DNA of 64,000 nt from DATKNA01 sp963786765 (GTDB taxonomy: Bacteria; Actinomycetota; Actinomycetes; Actinomycetales; Kineosporiaceae), in the NCBI GenBank assembly GCA_963786765.1, contig CAWBAJ010000020.1, positions 173,596 through 237,595 on the forward strand, in the 5' to 3' direction. A model generated the notes under the pieces. The model did no database searches. It was not told the DNA's origin and saw only the letters and a program-made list of their open reading frames with translations. The position numbers and the translations under genes are program-made. Within the stretch, counting starts at the first letter, position 1, and every line of letters starts with the position of its first letter. Positions 1 through 7,657 of the stretch are shown piece by piece.

Positions 1-825
1 GCGGTCCACCTCCCGCCGGACGCCGAGAAGCGGCTGCGCCGGATGCGGTCGGGCGAGGGCACCCAGCTGTTCACGTCCGACCTGTCCGTCAACGAGTTCC
101 TGCTCGTGCGCGAGGCGGGGTTCCGGCCGGTGGGCCTGGTGCTCGGTTCGAGCGTCTACCACGTGGGGCTCCAGGTGGCCCGCTGGGGCAGGAACATGGA
201 GATGGACCGGCTCACCCAGGCCATGTACCACGCCCGCGAGCTCGCCATGACGCGGATGGAGGCCGAAGCCCACGAGCTCGGGGCGGACGGCATCGTGGGC
301 GTCCGGCTCGAGATCGACTTCAAGGAGTTCGGCAACGACCTCGCCGAGTTCATCGCGGTCGGCACTGCCGTGGTGGCCGACGAGCCGCCACCCGGCTCGG
401 CGGGAACAGGCGGGACGTGGCGGAACAACCGTGGCCTGCCGTTCACCTCCGACCTCTCGGGGCAGGACTTCTGGACCCTCGTGCAGGCGGGCTATGCGCC
501 GCTGGGCATGGTCATGGGCACGTGCGTCTACCACATCGCGCACCGCGGGCCGCTGGCGTCGCTGCAGACGGTGGGCACGAACGTCGAGATCGAGCAGTAC
601 ACCGAGGCGCTCTACGACGCGCGCGAGCTCGCCATGAGTCGCATGCAGGCCGAAGCCGAGGCCCTGCACGCCGAGGGCATCGTCGGCGTGCAGCTGCTCT
701 CGCTGCCGCACCGCTGGGGCGGTCACACCACCGAGTTCTTCGCGATCGGCACCGCCGTCCGGCCGTTGCGTGAGGATCACGTCATCGCGACGCCGCAGCT
801 CGTCCTGCCGCTCACGGACCGGTGA
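1..825 (+). CDS. Tandem YbjQ/DUF74-like (heavy-metal-binding domain family) protein, 5' partial
   Basis: The reading frame is open from base 1, so the gene begins left of the window; an internal ATG lies at 43. It holds two copies of the same domain (about 110 residues each), each opening with an LFTSDLS / FTSDLSG motif, then a GSSVYHV or GTCVYHI segment, a YHARELAM / YDARELAM helix, GIVGV, and closing with AVGTAV / AIGTAV. This pattern matches the YbjQ (DUF74) family, often labelled 'heavy-metal-binding'; biochemical function is not established. The next gene starts 4 bp downstream, so the two are probably co-transcribed. Family assignment is from recognised motifs; the role is unknown. Confidence 0.75.
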   Translation, partial: AVHLPPDAEKRLRRMRSGEGTQLFTSDLSVNEFLLVREAGFRPVGLVLGSSVYHVGLQVARWGRNMEMDRLTQAMYHARELAMTRMEAEAHELGADGIVGVRLEIDFKEFGNDLAEFIAVGTAVVADEPPPGSAGTGGTWRNNRGLPFTSDLSGQDFWTLVQAGYAPLGMVMGTCVYHIAHRGPLASLQTVGTNVEIEQYTEALYDARELAMSRMQAEAEALHAEGIVGVQLLSLPHRWGGHTTEFFAIGTAVRPLREDHVIATPQLVLPLTDR

Positions 826-829
826 ACCG

Positions 830-1636
830 ATGACGCAGGATCCCCAGGTGTTGCTCGACGGACTGGCGGAGCGGCTGCCCGCGGCGCTCCCGACCCAGGT
901 CGCGGACGCCGCGCTCGAGGTGGAGCGCGACCGGTCGATGGCCGACCGCCTGGCGGGACGGCCGGGCCGGGTCGCGCAGGTGCGCCTGCGGGGCCCCGAG
1001 CACGTGCTGACCCTGCGGCTGGCCGGACGCCGGCTTGTCGCCGAGGCGCAGCGGGAGGTGCGCGGAGTCGTCATCGCGCGGCAGACCCCGCCCCTGGCGG
1101 GGTGGCTGGACCTGCTCGCGGGGCAACTGCACGCCCTGGCCGCCGAGGCCGCCGGGGATGCCGCCGCCGTCACCCGCACCCTCGTGGGGCTGGGCGTAGC
1201 GGAGCCGGCGTCGGACCTCGCGGTCGACCCCGTCGACGTGCCCGGCGGCCTGCAGGCGCTGCCGTTGCGGCTGGAGGGGCGGGTGCCGCCGGACGTCGTC
1301 GCGCAGGTGGGCCGCATCGCGGGCCTGCTGGCCGCCACGCTGCCGCGCGTCGCGGGCGCCTTCGAGCAGGAGCAGACGGTGGTCCGGACCGCCACCGACT
1401 ACCTGCCGAGCACCCTCCAGGCGTACGCCGCGCTGCCGCCCCAGTGGGCCGAGAGCCATCGGCTGCCGGACGGCCGCACGGCCCTGGAGGCGCTCGAGGA
1501 GCAGCTGGACGTGCTCGAGCAGGCGGTGACGCGGATGCACGACGCGGCGGTGGCCGCGGACGCCCGCGCCCTGCTGGCGAACGGCGCCTTCCTCGCCGAC
1601 CGCTTCGCGACGTCCAGCCTCGACCTTCCTGACTGA
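830..1636 (+). CDS. Conserved hypothetical protein, about 268 aa
   Basis: I do not recognise a named family. The start is the ATG at 830, four bases after the stop of the YbjQ-like gene; a longer frame exists upstream but would overlap that gene. The protein is alanine/leucine rich and soluble, with no signal peptide or membrane segment. An N-terminal helical part is followed by a stretch that suggests a ligand-handling fold (VAQVRLRGPEHVLTLRL, then RRLVAEAQREVRGVVIARQ), and a C-terminal helical, possibly coiled-coil region (EALEEQLDVLEQAVTRM). Spacing suggests an operon with the YbjQ-like gene. Directly after it (about 1627-1655) is a short direct repeat of a TGACTGACGCC-type unit, and no clear terminator is seen before the next gene. 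Confidence 0.6.
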   Translation: MTQDPQVLLDGLAERLPAALPTQVADAALEVERDRSMADRLAGRPGRVAQVRLRGPEHVLTLRLAGRRLVAEAQREVRGVVIARQTPPLAGWLDLLAGQLHALAAEAAGDAAAVTRTLVGLGVAEPASDLAVDPVDVPGGLQALPLRLEGRVPPDVVAQVGRIAGLLAATLPRVAGAFEQEQTVVRTATDYLPSTLQAYAALPPQWAESHRLPDGRTALEALEEQLDVLEQAVTRMHDAAVAADARALLANGAFLADRFATSSLDLPD

Positions 1637-1796
1637 CGCCTGACTGACGCCGGCGATGTACGGGGCTCCCCCGGCGTCCCTCCTGTTTACGGTGGACCAC
1701 ACTTCAGACCCGCGTGTCACCACCCGAAGACAGAGCAGCCAGAGCACCGTAGGTCCCCCCACCTCGGTGCCGTGACCTGCCGGAGGACCCAGTCCC

Positions 1797-2864
1797 ATGA
1801 CCCGAGCCAGCAGCGCCCGCCGGATCGCCGCGGCTGCCGTGTACGGCGGCGGCGGCCTCGCCGGCCTGGGTATCGCCGGCTTCGGCGTCCTCATGGCCGA
1901 AGCGCGGATCGCGCGACGGGCCATCGGCCAGCCGTTCGGGTCCGTCGGGCCGGACGGCTCCGGCCTCTACGGCCACTTCCGCGGCGAACCCCTCGAGCTC
2001 GCCATGCTGGGCGACTCCAGCGCCGTGGGCCTCGGCGTCGCGGACGTCCGGCACACGCCGGGCGCCGTGCTGGCCGGCGGTCTGGCAGCACTGGCGCGCC
2101 GCCCCGTCCGCCTCACCGTCGTCGCGGTCGTCGGCGCCGAGTCGGTCGACCTCGACGCCCAGATCGACCGGCTGTTCCTGCGCTCCCCGGTGCCGCACGC
2201 AGCAGTGATCATGGTGGGTGCGAACGACGTGACCCACCGGATGAAGCCGTCGGTGTCGGTCCGCTCGCTCGACCGCGCCGTCCGCAGGCTGCGCGAGCGC
2301 GGCGCCCAGGTGGTCGTCGGCACCTGTCCGGACCTGGGGACGGTCGAGCCGATCCCGCAGCCGCTGCGCTACATGGCCCGGCGGTGGAGCCGGCAGCTGG
2401 CCGCCGCACAGACCGTCGCCGTCGTCGAGGCGGGCGGCCGCACCGTGTCGCTCGGCGACCTGCTCGGCCCCGAGTTCCGCGCCCGCCCGCGGGAGATGTT
2501 CTCCGACGATCGCTTCCACCCCTCGGCCGCCGGCTACTCCCAGGCTGCCGCCGCGCTCCTGCCCAGCGTGTGCGCCGCGCTCGACCTGCTGCCGGGCGAG
2601 CTGGCCGCGCAGCGGCCCGACGTGCGGGCGGGCGAGGGCCTGGACGACGTCGCCCACGCCGCGGCCCGCGCCGCGTCGGAGCCCGGGACGGAGGTCGCCG
2701 GCACGGAGATCGCCGGCAACACGCGCGGACCGAGGGGCCGCTGGGCGGTGCTCCTGCGCCGGCGGCGTCCGCGCCTGCCGATGCGCGGCGAGCCCGCCGA
2801 GGAGCCTGCTCGAGCGGGCTTGCTCCCGGTCCAGCGCGCGAGCACGACGGTTACCGGCGGGTAG
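1797..2864 (+). CDS. SGNH/GDSL-type esterase or hydrolase
   Basis: A 355-residue SGNH-fold hydrolase. It carries the block I motif GDSSAVGLG (Ser near residue 74), the block III motif VGAND (141-144) and the block V motif DDRFHPSAAGY with catalytic Asp and His near 238 and 241. The N-terminus (about 9-33) is hydrophobic and glycine/alanine rich and could be a membrane anchor or signal peptide, so it may act at the cell envelope. The C-terminal tail (after about 290) is charged and low complexity. Family members are esterases, lipases or acetylhydrolases acting on small acyl esters; the substrate here cannot be read from sequence. The thiolase begins 38 bp downstream on the same strand. Confidence 0.85.
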   Translation: MTRASSARRIAAAAVYGGGGLAGLGIAGFGVLMAEARIARRAIGQPFGSVGPDGSGLYGHFRGEPLELAMLGDSSAVGLGVADVRHTPGAVLAGGLAALARRPVRLTVVAVVGAESVDLDAQIDRLFLRSPVPHAAVIMVGANDVTHRMKPSVSVRSLDRAVRRLRERGAQVVVGTCPDLGTVEPIPQPLRYMARRWSRQLAAAQTVAVVEAGGRTVSLGDLLGPEFRARPREMFSDDRFHPSAAGYSQAAAALLPSVCAALDLLPGELAAQRPDVRAGEGLDDVAHAAARAASEPGTEVAGTEIAGNTRGPRGRWAVLLRRRRPRLPMRGEPAEEPARAGLLPVQRASTTVTGG

Positions 2865-2902
2865 GATCGAGGGGCCCCACGCCCCCGTCTGCAGGAGGAC
2901 CC

Positions 2903-4131
2903 GTGCCCGAGGCCGTCGTCGTCGCCGCTACCCGCTCCCCCATCGGCCGCGCGTTCAAGGGCTCCCTCAAGGACGTCCGGCCCGACGACCTCGCGGCCAC
3001 GATCGTGCGCGCCGCCCTCGACAAGGTCCCCGAGCTGTCCGCTGCGGACATCGACGACCTCTACCTGGGCTGCGCCGAGCCGTGGGGCGAGCACGGGTCG
3101 AACATGGCGCGCGTGGTGGCCGTCCTGCTCGGCTACGACCACCTGCCCGGGGCGACCGTGAACCGGTTCTGCTCCTCCTCCGTGCAGACCACCCGGATGG
3201 CCTTCCACGCCATCAAGGCGGGCGAGGGAGAGGTGTTCGTCTCCGCCGGCGTCGAGTGCGTCTCGCGGTACAAGGGCTTCGCGGGTGCCGGCCAGTCGAA
3301 GGACGACTGGCTGAACCCGCGTCTTCGACGAGGCGCGGGCCCGCACCGAGGCGACGGCCGAGGTCGAACGAGACCTGGCACGACCCGCGCGTGGACGGGG
3401 CGCTGCCCGACGTCTACATGGCGATGGGGCAGACCGCGGAGAACGTGGCGACCTGGCGCGGCGTGAGCCGGCGCGCCCAGGACGAGTGGGGCGTCGAGAG
3501 CCAGAACCGGGCCGAGAAGGCCATGGCGGACGGCTTCTTCGAGCGGGAGATCACCCCGGTGACCCTGCCGGACGGCATCGGTGATGACGAAGGACGACTC
3601 GCCGCGCGCCGGCGTCACGCTCGAGGCGGTCGAGGCGCTGCAGCCGGTGTTCCGGCCCGGCGGGACCGTCACGGCCGGCAACTGCTGTCCGCTGAACGAC
3701 GGCGCCGCGGCGCTGGTCGTGATGAGCGACACCAAGGCCGCCGAGCTCGGCCTGACCCCGCTCGCCCGCGTCGTCGCGACCGGCGTGTCGGCGCTGTCCC
3801 CCGAGGTGATGGGCCTCGGGCCGGTGGAGGCGTCGCGGCAGGCCCTGGCACGCGCCGGCATGACGATCGACGACATCGACCTCGTCGAGATCAACGAGGC
3901 GTTCGCGGCGCAGGTGCTGCCCAGCGCGCGAGGACCTCGGGATCGACCTCGACAAGCTCAACGTGCACGGCGGCGCCATCGCCCTCGGTCACCCGTTCGG
4001 CATGACCGGCGCCCGCATCACCGACGACCCTGCTCAACGGGCTGCAGGCGCGCGACGGCCAGTTCGGCCTCGAGACGATGTGCGTCGGCGGCGGCCAGGG
4101 CATGGCGATCATCTACGAGCGGCTGAGCTGA
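2903..4131 (+). CDS. Acetyl-CoA C-acetyltransferase (thiolase), disrupted by about five apparent frameshifts
   Basis: Thiolases cleave 3-ketoacyl-CoA or condense two acetyl-CoA in beta-oxidation and ketone-body type pathways. The start is the GTG at 2903 behind a good AGGAGG-like site (2892-2900). The family signature is complete but spread over three frames: the N-terminal EAVVVAATRSPIGRAFKG, the active-site Cys in NRFCSSSVQT, the EINEAFAAQ block, the GHPFGMTGAR histidine motif and the C-terminal CVGGGQGMAIIYE. Frame changes fall near 3318, 3361, 3578, 3928 and 4025; each is explained by one extra base, and removing them gives a normal thiolase of about 400 residues. I regard the gene as intact in the organism and damaged by sequencing. 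Gene symbol withheld because fadA and atoB types cannot be separated by eye. Confidence 0.85.
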
Positions 4132-4137
4132 CAGCGG

Positions 4138-4458
4138 CTACAGCGCCAGGCGCAGCTGGTCGACCGCGCGCGCGGCCTCGTCGAGGATCTCGCCGTCGGC
4201 GGCCGCCGTGGCGTCGCGGGCCAGCACGAGCAGCTGGTCGGCGAGAGCGTGCAGGCCGATGTCGGGTACCGGCCGGCTCGGCTCGCCCTCGGCCCGCGCC
4301 GCGAGGTCGGCGAGCCGCTGGAGGGCGGCGCGGACGGCGGCTGCAGGAGCCGCGTCCTCCGGGTTGTCGCGGGCCGCCCAGCGGGGACCGAGCATCCGCA
4401 ACCGGTCGGCCAGCCGCTCGGCGGCGCGCATCACCTCGTAGGGAGTTCGAGCGGTCAT
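4138..4458 (-). CDS. Small hypothetical protein, 106 aa
   Basis: I do not recognise the family. The protein is predicted soluble and almost wholly helical, rich in Ala, Leu, Arg and Asp, without signal peptide, membrane segment or cysteine pair. It is the last gene of a minus-strand run (BI-1-like, APS kinase, peptidase C26, this gene) and starts 24 bp after the peptidase stop, so it is probably co-transcribed. Its stop is 6 bp from the convergent thiolase stop. A duplicated 14-bp segment overlaps its start. Coding status is supported by the ATG start, GC-rich third positions and tight packing rather than by homology. Confidence 0.55.
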   Translation of the reverse strand: MTARTPYEVMRAAERLADRLRMLGPRWAARDNPEDAAPAAAVRAALQRLADLAARAEGEPSRPVPDIGLHALADQLLVLARDATAAADGEILDEAARAVDQLRLAL

Positions 4459-4485
4459 CGGTTCGAGCTCATCGGTTCGAGCTCA
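4456..4485. repeat. Tandem 14-bp direct repeat at a gene start
   Basis: The unit TCATCGGTTCGAGC occurs twice in direct succession, followed by a partial third copy (TCACCGG). It covers the ATG of the small hypothetical gene on the minus strand and runs to the stop of the peptidase gene. It may be a simple slippage duplication; no protein-binding role can be shown. Confidence 0.6.
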
Positions 4486-5209
4486 CCGGCCCGCGGTCAC
4501 CTCACGGGCAGCGCGGGCGGCGGTCACGAGCCCGTCGAACAGGGCCGGGTCGTCGCCGGCCTCCGGATGCCACTGCACGCCGACGCAGAAGGGCAGGTCG
4601 GGGTCCTCGATCGCCTCGAGGGTGCCGTCGGGGGCCCAGGCCGTGGGCTCCAGGTCCGTCCCCAGCAGATCCACGCCCTGGTGGTGATACGTCGGCACGC
4701 CCTCGACCTCGGTCCGGCCCAGCAGCTCCGCCAGCTTCGTGCCGGGCTTCACGGACACCGGGTGCGAGGCGTAGCTGCCGCGCTCGGGGGCGTGCGTCTC
4801 GCTGTGCACCACGTCGGGCAGGTGCTGGTGCAAGGTGCCCCCGCGCAGCACGTTCAGCAGCTGCATGCCCCGGCAGATGCCGAGGATCGGCATCCCGCTG
4901 TCGACGGCCTGGCGCAGCAGGAGCAGTTCGCTCTCGTCCCGGTCCCGGTTCGGCGGCTGCGTGTGCGCTCCTGGCCTCTCCCCGTAGTGCACCGGCTCCA
5001 CGTCCGGCCCGCCCGCGACCACCAGGGCGTCGATCCGGGGCAGCGGCGCCCGCGATCACCTTGGGCAGCGGCGGAAGCACGACAGGCACCGCACCGGCGC
5101 GGGCCACGGCCTCGACGTACGGACGGGGCAACAGCACCGCCTCCGCATCCCAGGCCCCCCAGGCGGCACGGGCGGAGTAGGCGGTGATGCCGATCACGGG
5201 TAGGTCCAT
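4483..5209 (-). CDS. Peptidase C26 / gamma-glutamyl-gamma-aminobutyrate hydrolase family protein, one frameshift
   Basis: A class I glutamine amidotransferase-like hydrolase of the PuuD type. It begins MDLPVIGITAY at the ATG 5209. The nucleophile elbow GICRGMQLLNV (Cys) and the C-terminal VQWHPEA (His, Glu) complete the Cys-His-Glu triad; VVAGGPDVEPVHYGE and HHQGVDLLG are also typical. The N-terminal and C-terminal halves lie in different frames, with the break near 5045 in a GGCGCC-rich stretch, explained by one extra base. Known members hydrolyse gamma-glutamyl conjugates in polyamine catabolism; no puu genes are next to it, so the substrate is open. It sits 38 bp downstream of the APS kinase gene on the same strand. 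Confidence 0.82.
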
Positions 5210-5247
5210 CAGTCGTCGTCCTTGTCAGATCTCGGTACAGGTCTCGT

Positions 5248-6352
5248 TCAGTACCCCCGCTGCTCCAGCAATGCCCAGACATCGGCCAGGCACTCGTCCA
5301 CCGTGCGCCCTGTCGTGTCCATCGTCAGGTCCGCGTCGGCGGGCACCTCGTACGGCGTGTCGATACCCACGAAGTCGCGGATCTCACCCGCCCGCGCCCG
5401 GGCGTACAGGCCCTTCCGGTCACGCCGCTCGCACTCCGCCAGCGGCGTCGCGACGTGCACGAGCACGAACGCGCCCGACGCGCTCACCCGCGCCCGGGCG
5501 TCGGCCCGGACGGCGGCGAACGGGGCGATCGGGGCGCAGACCGCGACCCCCCCGTGCCGGTTCACCTCGGCGGCGACGAACGCGATCCGGGCGATGTTCG
5601 TGGCGATGTCCTCGCGGCTGAAGCCGAGGCCGGCGGACAGCAGGCGGCGGACCTCGTCGCCGTCCAGAAGGGTCACGGTGCGGCCGCCGTCCTCGAGCCG
5701 GGCCGCGAGGACGCGGGCCAGCGTGGACTTGCCGGAGCCGGAGAGCCCGGTGAAGAAGACAGTGAGCCCGCGGGCGCGGGCGGCCAGGGCTCGTGCGTAG
5801 GCGGGGTGGGGCTGGTCGGCGTGCACCTCGGGCACACCCGCGACGGCCGCAGCGCCGAGCCGGTCGGCCAGATCCTGCAGAACACGGGCGTCCGCCGTCG
5901 GCTCACCCAGCAGGGGCAGGGGCAGCGCGAACACGTCCTCGTCCGGTCCGGCGAGCGCCTGCGTGGCCCGCAGCAACGCGCGCGGCGCGGCAGCCTCCCG
6001 GCCGGCGCCGTCGGGGACGAGCCAGACCAGGGGCCGGCCGAGCGCCTGCGCGCGGGACCGAGGGTACGACGGCAGCGTCGCCCAGCGGCGCCTCGACGGG
6101 GACGAGCAGGGCGCCCTCGGCGCTGCGCGCACCGATGACATCGCCGAGCGGGTGGACGGCGTCCCTGACCAGTTCGGCGACCGGGGCGCCCTCGCCGTCC
6201 TCGACCACGAGGGGTTGCCCGAGCAACTCGGCGGGCACCCGGGCCAGCGCGAAGGACGGGTCGAGCAGGCCGGCGGCGGCGAGCCGGAGCAGATCGAGAA
6301 CGGCGCGCGGCGGGTGCCATCGCACCGCGCCGCGCGCCGTCGGGATCGTCAC
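5248..6352 (-). CDS. cysC: Adenylyl-sulfate (APS) kinase with an extra N-terminal domain, one frameshift
   Basis: The C-terminal ~180 residues are a standard APS kinase, phosphorylating adenylyl sulfate to PAPS: P-loop FTGLSGSGKSTLA, LLDGDEVRRLLSAGLGFS, FVHVATPLAECERRD and KGLYARARAGEI. Upstream lie about 185 residues not found in minimal CysC: a GTG-started segment (TIPTARGAVRWHPPRAVLDL..) and, after a frame change near 6075, a part with WLVPDGAGREA and a nucleotide-binding-like style. The N-terminal piece recalls the PUA-like region of ATP sulfurylases, but I cannot confirm this. The frame break is probably a one-base sequence error. The other sulfate-activation genes, cysD and cysN, lie about 32 kb away at 37-39 kb. 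Confidence 0.85.
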
Positions 6353-6383
6353 GACCCCCAGGATGCCTGAGCGCCGGGAGGAA

Positions 6384-7172
6384 TCAGCGGTTGTTCTGCA
6401 GGATCGCCAGCAGCCGCAGGATCTCGAGGTACAGCCAGACCAGCGTGACGACGAGCCCGAAGGCTGCCGTCCACGCGTACTGCTGGGGCAGGCCGTTGCG
6501 GATGCCCTGCTCGACGAAGTCGAAGTCGAGCACGAGGTACAGCGAGGCGAGCACCACGCCCGCGGCGCTGATGAGGATGCCGAGGCCCCCGATGTTGTAG
6601 ACGCTCGACCCGGTGAACAGGGCGAACGCCAGGTTGATCAGGCCGAACACGAGGTACGACACGCCGGCGATCAGGAGCACCCGGGTGAACCGGGGCGAGT
6701 TGCGCACCACCCCGGTCTTGTAGAGCGCGAGCATGGTGCCGAACGCGACCAGCGTGCCCAGGACGGCCTGCGGCACGATCTGGCTGCCGAACGCCTGCGC
6801 GTACCAGTAGCTGATGCCGCCGACGAAGACCCCCTCGACGACCCCGTAGGCGAGGATCAGGGCCGGCCGGACGGTCTTGCCGAAGCTCACGGCCAGGCCG
6901 AGCACCATGCCCACGACCGCCGCGCCGATCACGATCGGGAGGCCGGGCTTGACGACGTAGTACATCGCCGCGGCCGCCGCGACGAGCACGACGAAGAGCG
7001 CGGCCGTGCGGACGACGACGTCGTCGAGTGTCATCCGGCCGGTCTGCAGCGGGGTCGCCGAGGGCGCCTCGTACATGCCCTGCAGCTCGGTAGCGCTGGG
7101 CGTCGAGAACGTCGCGTAGCCCCCGCGACTGAACCCCTTGTTGTTGCTGAAGACGGGGTTACGGCTCTCCAA
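6384..7172 (-). CDS. Bax inhibitor-1 / YccA family integral membrane protein
   Basis: A protein of about 262 residues with a hydrophilic N-terminus of about 55 residues followed by seven hydrophobic segments. BI-1 features include the helix with LASLYLVLDFDFVEQGI and the C-terminal acidic/basic end (LYLEILRLLAILQ). The best start is a TTG at 7172: an ideal AGGAGG (7178-7183) sits 5 nt upstream, and the family N-terminus ESRNPVFSNNKGF follows at once. A longer frame starting at 7193 would place the ribosome site inside the coding region. BI-1 proteins are proton-sensitive Ca2+ leak channels in the structurally studied Bacillus homologue; the actinobacterial role is unknown. It is the first gene of the minus-strand run ending at 4138. 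Confidence 0.85.
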   Translation of the reverse strand: MESRNPVFSNNKGFSRGGYATFSTPSATELQGMYEAPSATPLQTGRMTLDDVVVRTAALFVVLVAAAAAMYYVVKPGLPIVIGAAVVGMVLGLAVSFGKTVRPALILAYGVVEGVFVGGISYWYAQAFGSQIVPQAVLGTLVAFGTMLALYKTGVVRNSPRFTRVLLIAGVSYLVFGLINLAFALFTGSSVYNIGGLGILISAAGVVLASLYLVLDFDFVEQGIRNGLPQQYAWTAAFGLVVTLVWLYLEILRLLAILQNNR

Positions 7173-7292
7173 CGGTCCCTCCTGGGATCGCACGACGGTC
7201 CGGGCGGCCGGTGCCGTCCGGGAGGAGGGGAAGCACCCCTCTCAGGTACGTCAATGCTCAAGGTCAGCCGGAAGTTCCCGGCCCGGCCCCGG

Positions 7293-7365
7293 TACCCCCG
7301 GCGGGACTCGAACCCGCACTCGAGCGCTTTTAAGGCGCCTGCCTCTGCCGTTGGGCTACGGGGGT
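7293..7365 (-). tRNA. tRNA with anticodon UAA (predicted Leu) but a short, class I variable loop
   Basis: A full cloverleaf is visible: acceptor ACCCCCG paired with CGGGGGT, discriminator A73 (at 7293), D arm GCC/GGC with GG in the loop, anticodon stem GGCGC/GCGCT with loop CTTAAAA giving anticodon UAA (7330-7332), a five-base variable loop and a perfect T arm GCGGG-TTCGAGT-CCCGC. Length is 73 nt and CCA is not encoded (CCG follows). A UAA anticodon reads the leucine codon UUA, yet bacterial tRNA-Leu is normally class II with a long variable arm. Structure is certain; the amino acid identity is therefore only a prediction. It stands alone between two divergent genes. Confidence 0.85.
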
Positions 7366-7529
7366 GCGGCCGGAACGGACCTCTGGCTGCCGGGCCAGCC
7401 TACGGTCACCGGGCGGTCCCGCCGGTGCCGCTCCAGGGCTCCCCTGCGATGTGCTGGTCGATGTGGCCGAGCACACGCATCGCCCCCGACAGGCCGGGTC
7501 ACGAGAGCCCTCTCCCGCGCACCCCCCAA

Positions 7530-7549
7530 ATGGTCCTACCATCCGACCA
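7530..7549 (+). promoter_or_regulatory. Candidate operator and -10 element upstream of the M20 peptidase gene
   Basis: ATGGT-CCT-ACCAT (7530-7542) is a perfect inverted repeat; its TGGT(N3)ACCA core resembles operators of GntR/FadR-type regulators. TACCAT (7537-7542) fits an actinobacterial -10 hexamer and is followed 6 bp later by an ATG at 7549, an arrangement typical of leaderless transcripts. The rest of the gap between the tRNA and the peptidase gene shows nothing I can name. Confidence 0.35.
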
Positions 7550-7657
7550 TGTCTCGGCCCCGCACGCTCTGTCCGCCGCCCCACCCGAGGGGTTCCTACG
7601 CAGCGTCCGCTGGGCGAAGCCACTGATGCGGAGGGTCTCACCGACGCCGAGCGCCGC

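Noticed and set aside
2903..4131. Thiolase as a true pseudogene or programmed frameshifting
   Set aside because: Five separate +1 changes with all motifs conserved, and the same pattern in essential genes, point to sequence error; no slippery heptamer is seen.
7549..7626. A 25-codon leader peptide gene before the M20 peptidase
   Set aside because: No clear ribosome site, and one indel would merge it with the peptidase; kept only as a finding.
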